The notes beneath the pieces are model-generated. The model saw only the letters and a program-made list of their open reading frames with translations, had not been told where the DNA came from and did no database searches. The translations under genes and the position numbers were made by a program. A stretch of DNA of 64,000 bases from Gammaproteobacteria bacterium (GTDB lineage Bacteria > Gemmatimonadota > Gemmatimonadetes > Longimicrobiales > Gaopeijiaceae), in NCBI GenBank assembly GCA_028820325.1, contig JAPPJO010000031.1:186001-250000 (forward strand). The letters are read 5' to 3'. Shown here one piece after another: positions 35,839 to 45,900 of this stretch (position 1 is the stretch's first letter; each line of letters opens with the position of its first letter).

Positions 35839-36744
35839 GTGCCGCCCGGTGGACTCCGACCCGAACCCGTGAACCTCCCTGAGATCGCTCGGGTCGACCG
35901 GCTCCTCCAACCCCTAGTAGGCACCACGCTCCTCTTGGGGCTCCTGCTCCTCTGGCAACGCACCTACGACCACTCGTGCGTGGCGCTGACGTCTCCCGGG
36001 CTTGTCTATGTCGCAATATTCTACGGGCTCCTGGAGTACCGGTTGGAGCGCAAGCGCTTCGCTGTGGACTACTACCTGGATGGCCGGTCCTCTTGGCGGA
36101 GGCGGTTGCGGGGGACTTGGCTGCCGGTGGTGATCAGCATGGTGGCGGCGCTGCCTCTGGCCGTCTTTCTGGTCATCTTCGCGGCTCTCTCGCGGCCCAG
36201 CGACTGGCTGTTTCTAGCGGCGGCGGCTGTGGCGGCGCCCTTCCTGTTCAACCGCATCTCGCGGTGGCCGGGGCGGCACTTCAGGCGTGACGCTGACGAG
36301 GGCGGCCGGGGCGTTGCGGTCGCGGACATCCTTAGTGCGCGGCTTGCGGGCTGGGTCCTGCTGGCGCTGGTTGCCGTCGCCTACGTCTACTTCAACTACA
36401 TGGTGATTGGCGGTCCGCCGTACATCTATCCTGATTCCCTTCAGCTGACGGTGGAGGCCTTCACGGCGGGCGTCCAGTCGGCGTGCCCGATGGTGGACGA
36501 CGGGCTGCGTGCGGCGGCCGCGCTCGAGGGCTCCTCGTGGTACGTGGTGACGGGCGCGGCGACTGCGTGGTGGACGCCGGACGGGATCCGGTTGGCTGTA
36601 TGGATCGGGTTCTTCCTGAACGCCGCGCTGGCGATCGCAGGATTCGTTCGTGGGCTTGAGGGATGCATGCTGGCGGCTTGGCGAATAGGCGCCCGGAATC
36701 GTCGTCGCCCGAAATCAAGAAGGGATTTGACGGATGTCGAATAA
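35839..36744 (+). CDS. Hypothetical multi-pass membrane protein linked to the AbiE pair
   Basis: Up to 301 residues (GTG 35839; GTG 35869 is an alternative). Five or six hydrophobic segments: LLQPLVGTTLLLGLLLLW, VYVAIFYGLLEY, VVISMVAALPLAVFLVIFAA, WLFLAAAAVAAPFLF, WVLLALVAVAYVYFNYMV and LAVWIGFFLNAALAIAGFV. It starts 30 bases after abiEii and overlaps the next gene by 11 bases. Not recognised. Confidence 0.7.
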   Translation: MPPGGLRPEPVNLPEIARVDRLLQPLVGTTLLLGLLLLWQRTYDHSCVALTSPGLVYVAIFYGLLEYRLERKRFAVDYYLDGRSSWRRRLRGTWLPVVISMVAALPLAVFLVIFAALSRPSDWLFLAAAAVAAPFLFNRISRWPGRHFRRDADEGGRGVAVADILSARLAGWVLLALVAVAYVYFNYMVIGGPPYIYPDSLQLTVEAFTAGVQSACPMVDDGLRAAAALEGSSWYVVTGAATAWWTPDGIRLAVWIGFFLNAALAIAGFVRGLEGCMLAAWRIGARNRRRPKSRRDLTDVE

Positions 36745-37634
36745 GCACGCGAGTGATGTGGACGCGGGCCGGGGGACGTCGCGCGCGGGACGGACGGCGT
36801 GGGCCGGGCGGGTGATGCTCGCACTGGTTCCGCTGGCTGTGCTGGTGGCTACGGGCGATCAGATGCTGCAGTTGCGGGCCGAGGAACGCTGGCGAGAGTT
36901 CTCCGAGGCGCTTCGCCGGGCCCCGTTGCCGGAAACGCGCCAGGCCATCGACGTAGGGGTCGACGAGGCCTTCGCGCCAGTCTACGCCGCGATGCCGTCG
37001 CTGCTGGACTGGCACTACTCGTTCATTGGACAGTATGCCGAGCTGGGTCTGGCGCTGACTGGAAGACTGGAAGAAGAGATCGAGTCGCGGCTGTTCGGGG
37101 CACTGGACCAGCGCATTAGCCTCGGCGTTGCGGATGTTGGCCGGGTGATGCAAGAGGAGATGCTCACGGAAATCCAGCGCTTTAGTCGGCCGGGACGCGG
37201 AGGCGCTTCCACCGGGGTTGAGAGGTGGGGCGGGCGGGCCATGGAAGCCCTCCTAAGGGACGCCAGACGTCACTTCGTCATGGCCATCGGTCCGACGGCT
37301 GTCGCGGCCGCGACAGCTGGCGTCGGGACCTCGGTCGGTGTGACGACCCTCACAAGGGGGTTGGCCGAGAAATTGGCAGGGGGCGTGGCGCTCCGGGTGG
37401 CAGGGGCCCGTCCTGGGCCGTGCGGCGGGGTTTATCGTGGCCGCCGCCGCGGGAGTCGGTATCGACATCGCACTCCGGGAGTTGGACGAGTTGCTCAACC
37501 GGGACGAGCTCGAGCAGGCGCTGACCGCGTTGGTGGACGAGGAAAAGGAGAGCGTGAAGGCCACCTTGAGGAGTGCGGTCGACGAGGTGAAGGTGAAGGC
37601 GCTGGGGGACTTTGTTCCGTCGCGGTTGCGGTAG
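36734..37634 (+). pseudogene. Membrane-anchored protein gene with a +1 frameshift near 37405
   Basis: The first frame gives a single N-terminal helix (MLALVPLAVLVATGDQML), an amphipathic central region and a Gly/Ala-rich segment ending LAGGVALRVAG. From there the natural continuation (VLGRAAGFIVAAAAGVGIDIAL...DDFVPSRLR-like end LGDFVPSRLR) is in another frame, in phase with 37437 and stopping at 37634. One extra base in the GGGGCCC run around 37403-37409 explains it. It could be a true mutation, an assembly error, or programmed slippage. Overlaps the upstream membrane gene. Confidence 0.6.
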
Positions 37635-37795
37635 TGCAGGATCGCCGCGCAACTGTCAGAGAGCGATTGGTCGAAACCTGAACTTGGTCCGCCCGTGGAC
37701 TCCGTTTGGGAAGACGGATCTCCCCCCCAAGGGTCAGATCCGCGCCACCGCCTTCAGCTTCTGATATCCCGCACCATCCGCCCGGTGTTATCGCC

Positions 37796-38458
37796 CTACG
37801 CGTCTCTCGTCCGGACATCCAGCTCGACAGAGAACACTACCTCTTCGCCCTCGCTGGCCCTTCCGGTACGCCCGTCCAACGCCTCACCGACCGCGACGCG
37901 CAGGCCGTTCAGCAAATCCGCGCCACGCTTTAGGTGCTGTTCGATGTCCAACAACTCCGTCAGCATCGCCATCCGCCCCTTCCGCGTGCGGAACTTCCCC
38001 TTGCGCTCAAGGAAGTAGTCGTGAATCAGGAAGTTGCGGAGTCTTCTCCCCTCTTCGAGGTGCTCCGGCACCCACTCGTCGATCTGGTGCACGAACTTCT
38101 CTTGAAAGTAATTCAGCAGTCGGCCGAGCGTCCACTTCTCCATCTTTTCGGCCCCTCCCTCAGAACCCGACATCTCGTTGAGGGCGACGATCAATCTGGT
38201 GACCGACTCCTCGAAGAACTGTCCGTGCTGGGCCGCCGACCCGTAGCATGCGAACACCGCATTCAGCTGGCCCTCTTCCGACTCCAGCATGCTCAGCGAT
38301 ATTTCGGAATAACCGCGATCCCTGTAGGACTGCTGGGTCGTACCTCTCCGTCGATCGGGTCTTCCCGGCCGGCCGCTCTTCCTCTTAGCCAACGGTTCGG
38401 TCAATTCGGGTAAGGCGTCAAGGGACGCGTGGGTTCGGTCGAGGGATGTCGGTTGCAT
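37796..38458 (-). CDS. Hypothetical soluble protein
   Basis: About 220 residues from ATG 38458; ATG 38290 is a shorter choice that avoids overlap with the upstream GIY-YIG gene. The conserved-looking part is QLNAVFACYGSAAQHGQFFEE, a helical HEPN-like stretch with RNFLIHDYFLERKGKFRTRKG, then a Leu-rich helical end. The RxxxxH-like RRLRNFLIHDY resembles the HEPN RNase motif, but I would not assign activity. Confidence 0.62.
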   Translation of the reverse strand: MQPTSLDRTHASLDALPELTEPLAKRKSGRPGRPDRRRGTTQQSYRDRGYSEISLSMLESEEGQLNAVFACYGSAAQHGQFFEESVTRLIVALNEMSGSEGGAEKMEKWTLGRLLNYFQEKFVHQIDEWVPEHLEEGRRLRNFLIHDYFLERKGKFRTRKGRMAMLTELLDIEQHLKRGADLLNGLRVAVGEALDGRTGRASEGEEVVFSVELDVRTRDA

Positions 38459-38772
38459 GGCGGACACAGGTGGTAAACCCAGTACTGTGCCCACTGTCGG
38501 CGCGTCCGTCCGTCGGGGGAACGGCGTCCGCCGGACAATCCCGGGAGCGGCAGGATGCGTGCGGTGAAGTCCATACCCGATTCCCAATCGGGTTTTGCTT
38601 CGAGCCAGGCACGGGCTTGCGTGCGGTGATGATGGATGCGCGCGGCGCAATCGCGGCTCTGGCCAACGTACTTCAGCACACCGCCCTGATACAGAGCGTA
38701 GATGCCGGGAGCCGACGACCCCGGTCCCGATAGCCGGGGACGGCCGCGAGCGGAGATGATCGCGCGTTCCAC
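38401..38772 (-). CDS. GIY-YIG nuclease-fold protein
   Basis: 123 residues. GIY at 23-25 and YVG at 35-37 (APGIYALYQGGVLKYVGQS), Arg45 downstream, then a C-terminal tail. GIY-YIG domains cut DNA in homing, repair or defence systems. The end overlaps the next gene if that gene starts at 38458. The C-terminal Cys/Pro stretch LCPPCNRHP may bind zinc. Confidence 0.75.
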   Translation of the reverse strand: MERAIISARGRPRLSGPGSSAPGIYALYQGGVLKYVGQSRDCAARIHHHRTQARAWLEAKPDWESGMDFTARILPLPGLSGGRRSPDGRTRRQWAQYWVYHLCPPCNRHPSTEPTRPLTPYPN

Positions 38773-39062
38773 TCGTCGCGCGCAGACTCACCGGAGAACG
38801 GTTGAACAGACATCTGCATCAGTCCTCGGGCATGGGAGCGGCTGCACTCATCGGGCAAGGCGTGTGACCAGTCGGTAGTACCGACCGTCGTTGTCGGGAT
38901 TTTCTCCCAACCGAATAGCCGGACGGCCCTCTTGATCGGCAAGCGGGCGCAGCACCCCCTCGTCGACGTTTTGACATGGAAACGACCGTCAGCCGTGCCA
39001 CGGACCTGAGTGTCCCTGATTCACACGCCACTGCAAGAACTCTCGACCAGCAACGGAGATGC

Positions 39063-39614
39063 CTACGCCCGCATCTCCCTCGACAACGAACCGTTGCGCC
39101 CCGTGAGGAACGCAAACCACTGATCAAACGTTCGTCCAACATACAGGTGTGGGAAGTCAGCCGCCGCCTTCTTGTAGAAACCTTGGAGACCATCCTTGAG
39201 GATCGGGCCGGGTTGTGCGTTGAGGTAGGTTAGCGCTGCTACCTGACTCGCGAAGATTTGGTGTTGAGCCGCCTCGAACCACCGCACGATGCGGTTCGCC
39301 GCCAAGCCCTTAGACAAGGCCTTCCGGATATCGGCCGGATCGGTGAGTCCCAGGTTCTCGATCTCTCCCTCGAGGGCGCTCTCCACCTCAAGGAGCATCG
39401 GACTATGGTAGGTCCCCAGAAACTCGGCGAGAGCGTCCGGCTTCTTCGCTAACGGCTGCGGATCTTCGTAGGCACGGACACCATCCCTGCTGACGCTCCT
39501 GGTGCGATCAATGAATCGGCTGATCGAACGCCTAAACACGAACATGAAGACCACACTGAGGGCGAGTACGGCCAACGGCCACGCGAAGGACGACATGACA
39601 ATCTCATCCACCAT
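39063..39614 (-). CDS. Hypothetical single-pass membrane protein
   Basis: 183 residues. One N-terminal helix (SFAWPLAVLALSVVFMFVFRR), then a cytoplasmic helical domain with EFLGTYHSPMLLEVESALEGE and FEAAQHQIFASQVAALTYLN. The C-terminal part resembles a helical module often found in anchored accessory proteins, but no family was recognised. Confidence 0.7.
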   Translation of the reverse strand: MVDEIVMSSFAWPLAVLALSVVFMFVFRRSISRFIDRTRSVSRDGVRAYEDPQPLAKKPDALAEFLGTYHSPMLLEVESALEGEIENLGLTDPADIRKALSKGLAANRIVRWFEAAQHQIFASQVAALTYLNAQPGPILKDGLQGFYKKAAADFPHLYVGRTFDQWFAFLTGRNGSLSREMRA

Positions 39615-40248
39615 CCGCTAGAATCGAAATGAATGCTTGCTCAGACAAGGTAGGATTTTACACAGCCCGTCCGCCACTCTCCCGGAGCCCCCGTCGTCAG
39701 GCCGAGGCGTCCCTTTTCGACAAACACTCACACCCGTGGGTTACGTCGTGGTTGTCCCGCTCTGGCGGGCACCCCGCCGGTGCCGTCCTCCTTGACCAGA
39801 GTCACGGTGCGCCCCCCATCTGATTCCTACCAACCTCGGTTGCGAGGATTTCCATCCACCAAGTGGGAGCGGGAGCCCGATGGACAAACAGAATCGGGAG
39901 GGATGGGCCACACTCGTTGGCCTGTTTCAGGTCTTCGTCAGATAGCCGACACCGCAGCCGCCTCTCTGCCCGCCGACGGGTGCGGGTCTCGCGGTATGTA
40001 ATGTGGTCGAGTACTTGCGGATCGCGCTGGAGGCGAGGCGCCGTCGGGTGCGGAAGACGAGGCTTATTGGTTCCCGCCAAACGATGCCTGTTCCCGCGAT
40101 CGCGACACGGTGCAGTCAGGCGCGGTTCAAAGGCGGGTGCAGTAGATCGTGCAGCCCCAGTTGAACTTAGACGGTTCTTTGCTGCAAGGTCGCATCACCC
40201 TTCACCCTGCCATTTTGGCAGACGCATACCTGATTGTCTGCCATTTTG
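39615..40248. other. Gene-poor stretch of about 630 bases
   Basis: Several short open frames exist on both strands (for example 39802-40080 minus) but none has a good start, a ribosome site or protein-like composition. The right end contains two palindromic boxes. This may be the boundary of the accessory block. Confidence 0.5.
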
Positions 40249-40263
40249 TCAGGTCGCCGGACT
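40207..40263. repeat. Paired palindromic boxes and right copy of the 28-bp repeat
   Basis: CTGCCATTTTGGCAG at 40207-40221 is a perfect palindrome with six-base arms. CTGCCATTTTGTCAG at 40238-40252 follows 31 bases later (start to start, about three helical turns) and belongs to the 28-bp repeat 40236-40263. The repeat also supplies the last codons and the stop of the minus-strand VOC gene. Confidence 0.6.
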
Positions 40264-40650
40264 GTGCTGACCTGCATGGGCCCCCTCCCGCACCGGACCG
40301 ATGTCCTGCCCGAACAGCAGCACATGTCCCTCCGGATCCGCCACCTCGAACTCTCGCAACCCGTAGAACCGGTCGACGCATTCGGTCGCCGGCCATCCGG
40401 CATCCACGACTGCCGCTCTCAACGCATCCGCATCCTCCACGTAGAAGTAGTAGGCCGCCTGCGGATAACGTCCCTCGACCCTCGGAGCCCGCGGGATGTA
40501 GGTCGGGCTCGCCAGCATGATCTGCGCAGCACCGTTGCGCAACGACGCGAAGCCGGTGGCGCCCACATCGTCCATGCGGTCAACCACCTCGAACCCGAGC
40601 ACATCGCGATAGAAGCGCACCGATGCCCGCACGTCGGCGCACATCAGCAT
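40249..40650 (-). CDS. Glyoxalase/VOC-superfamily protein
   Basis: 133 residues. VOC betaalphabetabetabeta pattern: VRASVRFYRDVLGFEVVDR, then the second half YFYVEDADALRAAVVDAG and FEVADPEGHVLLFGQ, where the DPEGH metal/fold motif is intact. ATG 40650 is used, but the in-frame upstream residues LSPFLDLVP look native, so the true start may be a non-ATG codon further up. Substrate unknown. Confidence 0.85.
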   Translation of the reverse strand: MLMCADVRASVRFYRDVLGFEVVDRMDDVGATGFASLRNGAAQIMLASPTYIPRAPRVEGRYPQAAYYFYVEDADALRAAVVDAGWPATECVDRFYGLREFEVADPEGHVLLFGQDIGPVREGAHAGQHSPAT

Positions 40651-40757
40651 CGGAACGAGGTCCAGGAAGGGGGACAGGGTAGGTGCGCCCGCAGGAAGCC
40701 CCCACCCCCCGGACCCGAACCCCGGGCCCGGGAGATGAGTCGGCTATCGAGCTTCGC

Positions 40758-41324
40758 CTACGGCTCGGGCGTGGCCTCGTCGACCATGGCCGCCAGCTCC
40801 TCGTAGGCGGTTGGGTCCACCTGGGCGAACTGGGGGATCACCCCGGCGATGCGGCCGTCCGGCCCGACCACGATGACCGAGCGGCTGTCGACCATGTTGT
40901 TGTCGCGCTTGCCGCCGCCGAACGCCTCGTATGTGGCGCCTTCGGTTCCGGCATCGCTGAGGAACAGGAAGGGGAAGTCCTCGTCCTTGAGCCAGGAGCC
41001 CAGCTCTTCGGGACTGTCGTTGGAGATGCCGACGACGACGACGTTCCGGCCTTCGTTGAACAAGCTTGCGTACTGATCACGGTACGCTGTCATCTGCACC
41101 GTTCAGCCACGTGTTCGAACGCGGAAGAAGAAGGCGAGGACGACGGTTTCTCCCCGGTAGTCGCTGAGTCGAACCGGGTCCTGCAGCACGCCGAAGCGGG
41201 TGGCCCCAGGCAGCTCGAAGTCGGGAGCCATCTCTCCCACTTCGAGGAGCTGGGCATCGGCCTCCGCGGGGGCCCCGAGCCCGAGTACCCCGGCAAGCAG
41301 GAATAGGGCGGCGAACCTGCGCAT
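40758..41324 (-). CDS. Exported peroxiredoxin with in-frame TGA at the peroxidatic position (candidate selenoprotein)
   Basis: Two halves in one frame are separated only by TGA at 41105-41103. The upstream half starts at ATG 41324 (GGAGG seven bases before) with signal peptide MRRFAALFLLAGVLGLGAPAEADAQ and MAPDFELPG. The downstream half continues TVQMTAYRDQYASLF...PDGRIAGVIP. TRG-TGA-TVQMTAYRD aligns with TPGCTxxxxxFRD of BCP/AhpC-type peroxiredoxins, placing the TGA on the peroxidatic Cys (residue 74 of 188). Read-through as selenocysteine is the simplest explanation. A nonsense mutation of TGC/TGT or a sequence error is the alternative. Confidence 0.72.
41079..41102 (-). promoter_or_regulatory. 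Candidate bacterial SECIS-like hairpin after the TGA
   Basis: Immediately after the TGA the minus strand can fold as ACGGTGC pairing with GTACCGT (seven pairs, one G-U) around a ten-base loop. Bacterial SECIS elements sit just downstream of the UGA and their apical loop holds a key G; here the loop is closer to the UGA than in E. coli fdhF, so the match is only suggestive. Confidence 0.3.
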
Positions 41325-41466
41325 GTCTGATCCTCCCTGGAGTCGGTGAACAGTTGGAGTCGATGAGCGGGTTGGAAGGCGTCGCGAGACCACGCCCGCG
41401 GCCACGGACAAAGTGCGCTGTCGGTGCCCGTCGCGACAAGGGTAGACGGCAGTCAGGAGACCACGT

Positions 41467-42918
41467 TCAGGGCAGCCGCGTCTCGCCCATCAGCCAGCGG
41501 TCGATTTCGCGCGCGGCCTCGCGTCCTTCGCGGATGGCCCACACCACCAGCGACTGTCCGCGTCGGCAGTCCCCGGCGGCGAACACGCCGTCCACGTTCG
41601 TCGCGTAGGCACCGAACTCGGCGGCGTAGTTGGAGTGCTCGTCGTATTCGATGCCCAGTGGCTCCGCAGGCGCGTGCTCGGGGCCCAGAAACCCCATCGA
41701 AAGAAGGACGAGATCCGCGCTCCACTCGCGCTGGCTCCCTGGAATCTTGCGCAGGCGGCCGCCATGGAAGGTGACGTCGAGCGTGCGTACGCCCGCGACC
41801 TTGCCGTCCGGTCCCGCGAAAAAGCTCTCCGCCGAGATCGCGTAGACCCGCGGATCGTGTCCGAGATGTGCGATCGACTCCTCGTGCCCGTATTCCACGC
41901 GGAAGATGAGCGGCCAGGCAGGCCAGGGATTGTCGGGGGCGCGTTCAGCGGGCGGCCTCGCCAGGAGTTCGAAGTTGATCAGGCGGCGGCACGACTGGCG
42001 CAGGGAGGTCCCGATGCAGTCGGTGCCGGTATCGCCCCCGCCGATGACGACGACATCAAGGCCGTTCGCGGGGATTCTGGGCGGATGATCGCCAAGCCCC
42101 GCCTGTATGCTGTCGGTGAGGTACTCCATGGCGAAGTGGATGCCGGGCAGCTCGCGTCCGCCCACCGGCAGATCGCGCGCGCGAGTGGCGCCCGTGGCCA
42201 GGAGCAGGGCGTCGAAGCGCCTCCTCAGTTGACGGACGTCCAGCGACCCGCCGCCGCCATCGGCCACGTTCGCGTTGGTCACGAATTCGACTCCCTCCTC
42301 GCGCAGGAGCGAAACGCGGCGCTCCACGATTCCCTTGTCGAGCTTCATGTTGGGGATTCCGTACATGAGCAGGCCGCCGATGCGGTCATCGCGTTCGTAG
42401 ACCGTCACCCGGTGCCCCGCGGAGTTGAGTTGGGCCGCCGCCGCCAAACCCGCCGGGCCCGAACCCACGACCGCCACGCTCTTGCCGGTGCGCGCGGACG
42501 GCGGGTGAGCCCGCACCCACCCCTCGTCGAAGCCCCGGTCGGCGATCGCCATCTCGATGTTCTTGATGGTGACGGGGGGATCGGCGATGCCGAGGACGCA
42601 GGAGCCTTCGCAGGGAGCGGGACACACCCGGCCCGTGACCTCCGGGAAGTTGTTGGTCCGGTGCAGGCGATCGAGCGCCTCGCGCCAGCGCCCCCGGTAG
42701 ACGAGGTCGTTCCACTCCGGGATCAGGTTGTAGACCGGGCAGCCGTCGTCCGACTGGCAGAACGGCACGCCGCAATCCATGCAGCGCGCCCCCTGGGTCT
42801 GCAGGCGCTCATCGGCATGCGGGGTGTAGATCTCGTCGAAATCCCGGATGCGCGTGGCCGGGTCGCGGTAGGGGGCCGCCTCGCGCGCGAACTCCTTGAA
42901 GCCGGTGACCTTGCCCAT
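41467..42918 (-). CDS. gltD: Glutamate synthase (NADPH) small subunit
   Basis: 483 residues. N-terminal 4Fe-4S cysteines in CMDCGVPFC and GCPVYN, CEGSCV, FAD-binding VAVVGSGPAGLAAAAQL and NADPH-binding VVIGGGDTGTDCIG. Supplies electrons from NAD(P)H to GltB. Eleven bases downstream of gltB on the same strand. Ends FAAGDCRRGQSLVVWAI, the FAD-closing motif. Confidence 0.96.
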   Translation of the reverse strand: MGKVTGFKEFAREAAPYRDPATRIRDFDEIYTPHADERLQTQGARCMDCGVPFCQSDDGCPVYNLIPEWNDLVYRGRWREALDRLHRTNNFPEVTGRVCPAPCEGSCVLGIADPPVTIKNIEMAIADRGFDEGWVRAHPPSARTGKSVAVVGSGPAGLAAAAQLNSAGHRVTVYERDDRIGGLLMYGIPNMKLDKGIVERRVSLLREEGVEFVTNANVADGGGGSLDVRQLRRRFDALLLATGATRARDLPVGGRELPGIHFAMEYLTDSIQAGLGDHPPRIPANGLDVVVIGGGDTGTDCIGTSLRQSCRRLINFELLARPPAERAPDNPWPAWPLIFRVEYGHEESIAHLGHDPRVYAISAESFFAGPDGKVAGVRTLDVTFHGGRLRKIPGSQREWSADLVLLSMGFLGPEHAPAEPLGIEYDEHSNYAAEFGAYATNVDGVFAAGDCRRGQSLVVWAIREGREAAREIDRWLMGETRLP

Positions 42919-42929
42919 GCAGCCCGCCG

Positions 42930-45900
42930 TCAGGTGCCTGCGGCGACGGGCAGCGCCTCGGAACGGCCCGCGGCGGCGCGCTCCTCAAGCGCCCGCTTGT
43001 AGTCGATGGGCACCACCTTGACGAATTCCGGGTGGGGAGCCTCCCAATCGCGGAGGATCGCGGCCGCGACGGTGGATCCCGTGTACTCGCGGTGCCGTTC
43101 GATGAGACGGCGAATCTCCTCGCACTCTTCCGCGTCGACGAGGCGTTCGAGCACCACCAGATCCATGTTGCAGCGGGGCTCGAAGGTCCCGCGGGGATCC
43201 CACACGTAGGCGATCCCCCCCGACATTCCGGCCCCGAAGTTGATCCCGGTCTGGCCGAGCACAACGACGCGTCCGCCCGTCATGTACTCGCAGCCGTGGT
43301 CGCCGATTCCTTCCACCACGGCGGTGGCGCCGCTGTTGCGGACACAGAAGCGCTCGGCCGCGATGCCCCGGAAGAAGCCCTCGCCGCTGATGGCGCCGTA
43401 GAACACCACGTTTCCGATCAGGATGTTCTCTTCGGCCTTGAACCGGGATGCCCTCGGCGGATACAGGATGATCCTGCCGCCGGAGAGCCCCTTGCCGACG
43501 TAGTCGTTGGCGTCGCCCTCGACTTCCAGCGTGACCCCGCGCGCCAGCCAGGCGCCGAAGCTCTGTCCCGCGCTGCCGCGGAAGCGGAAGTGAATGGAGT
43601 CGTCGGGAAGCATGGCCGGTCCCACGCGGCGGATGATGTGGTTGGACAGCATGCCCCCCACCACCCGGTTTGCATTGGAGATGGCCATGTCGTGGCGCAC
43701 CGGCCGGCCCTCCTCGATGGCGGGCCCGGCCAGGCGGATGAGGGTGTGGTCGAGGGCGCCCTCCAGCCCGTGATCCTGTTCGTGCCGGCAATACACCCCC
43801 AGACAGTCTTCCGGCTCGAGCGCCGGCATCAGGAGCGCGTCCACGTTCACGCTCCGGGCCTTCCAGTGGTCGGGCCGGGGCGCGGCTTCCAGCGCGTCCA
43901 CGCGCCCGATCATCTCGTTCACCGTGCGGAAGCCGAGGCGGGCCATGATCTCACGCAGCTCGCGCGCGACCATGAACAGGTAGTTGATGATGTATTCCGG
44001 CTTGCCGGAGAACTTCTTGCGCAGCTCCGGGTCCTGGGTCGCCACGCCCACCGGACAGGTGTTCAGGTGGCACTTGCGCATCATGACGCAGCCCAGCGTG
44101 ATCAGCGGGGCGGTGGAGAAGCCGAACTCCTCCGCGCCCAGCAGCGCGGCGATGGCCACGTCGCGGCCCGTCTTGAGCTGCCCGTCGGTCTGCACGATGA
44201 CCCGCGAGCGCAGGTTGTTCATCACCAGGGTCTGGTGGACTTCCGCGATCCCCAGCTCCCACGGCAGGCCTGCGTGCTTGATGGAGGTGAGGGGCGAGGC
44301 GCCCGTCCCCCCGCTGTCGCCCGAGATGACCAGGTGGTCGGCGCGCGCCTTGACCACCCCCGCGGCCACCGTGCCCACGCCGATCTCGGCGCACAGCTTC
44401 ACGCTGATGCGCGCCTGCGGGTTGGCGTTCTTCAGGTCGTGGATGAGCTGGGCGATGTCCTCGATGGAGTAGATGTCGTGGTGCGGGGGCGGGCTGATCA
44501 GGCCCACGCCGGGCGTGGAATGCCGGATCGACGCGATGTAGTCGTCCACCTTGCGCCCCGGCAGCTCGCCGCCCTCCCCGGGCTTGGCTCCCTGCACGAT
44601 CTTGATCTGCAGTTCCTCGGCCGCGGTCAGGTACTCGATCGTCACGCCGAAGCGTCCGCTGGCCACCTGCTTGATCCCGGAGCGGCGCAGCCCCCCGTCC
44701 GCGTCCGGGACGTTGCGCGCCGGATCCTCGCCGCCCTCGCCGGAATTGGACTTGGCGCCGATGCGGTTCATGGCCAGGGCGAGCGACTCGTGGGCTTCCT
44801 TCGAGATGGAGCCGAAGCTCATCGCGCCGGTCGCGAAGCGCTTCACGATCTCGGCCTCGGGCTCGACGTGGTCCAGATCCACGGGCGGACCGGTGGGATG
44901 GAACCGGAGCAGGCCGCGCAGCGTCGCCTTGCGCGTGTTCTCTTCGTTGGCGTGGCGGGCGAAGCGCCAGTAGGCCTCCGGCGAGTTGGTGCGCGCGGCG
45001 ACTCGGAGGCCGCGCACCGACACGGGGTCCCACATGTGGCGCGCCCCACCCTTGCGCCAGTGGAAGTCGCCGGGATTGGGCAACGCGCGTCCGTTGCGGC
45101 GCCCCTCGCCAGCAAAGCCCAGCTCGTGGCGACGCTCGATCTCTTCCGCCAGTACCCCGAACCCGATCCCGCCCACGCGGCTCTCGGTATCGGTGAAACA
45201 GCGGTTCACCACCTCGGCTCCGAGCCCCACCGCCTCGAAGATCTGCGCCCCCTTGTAGGACTGCAGCGTCGAGATGCCCATCTTGGCCATCACCTTGAGG
45301 ATGCCCTTGCCGACCCCCTTGCGGTATGCGGCGACCACGTCGTCGTCGGAGGCGATGTGGGCGAAGTCGCCCATCCGCCCGGTGCGCCGGACGTGCCAGA
45401 GGCATTCGTAGGTGAGATAGGGATTGATGGCGTCCGCACCGTAGCCGAGCAGAAGACAGTGATGGTGCACTTCGCGCGCCTCGCCGGTCTCGACGACAAG
45501 GGCGATGCGGGTGCGCTGATGCGTGCGCACCAGGTGGTGATGCACGCAGCCGACGGCGAGCAGGGAGCTGATGGCGAGGCGGTCGGGGCCGATCGCGCGG
45601 TCCGAGAGCACGAGCACCCGATAGCCCTCCTCGACCGCCCGGTCGGCCTCCTTCTCGAGGCGGGTGAGGGCGGCAAGCAAACCGCGCTTCCCGGAGCCGC
45701 GCGCGAAGGTGGTGTCGAGCGTCCGGCTCCGCCATCCGCGCTCCTCGAGTTGCGAGAGTGCTGCAAACTGCCGGTTCGAGAGGATCGGATGAGGAAGGCG
45801 CAGCCGGTGCGCGTGCTGCTCGGTGACCTCGAGCAGGTTGCCCTCGGGCCCGATGTAGCACTCGAGCGACATGACCACTTCCTCGCGGATCGAATCGATG

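Noticed and set aside
38819..39193. 124-codon minus-strand frame
   Set aside because: Overlaps the better-supported membrane protein at 39063-39614 and is Arg/Ser-rich without motif.
39802..40080. 92-codon minus-strand frame in the gene-poor stretch
   Set aside because: TTG start without ribosome site, no recognisable motif, and basic low-complexity composition.
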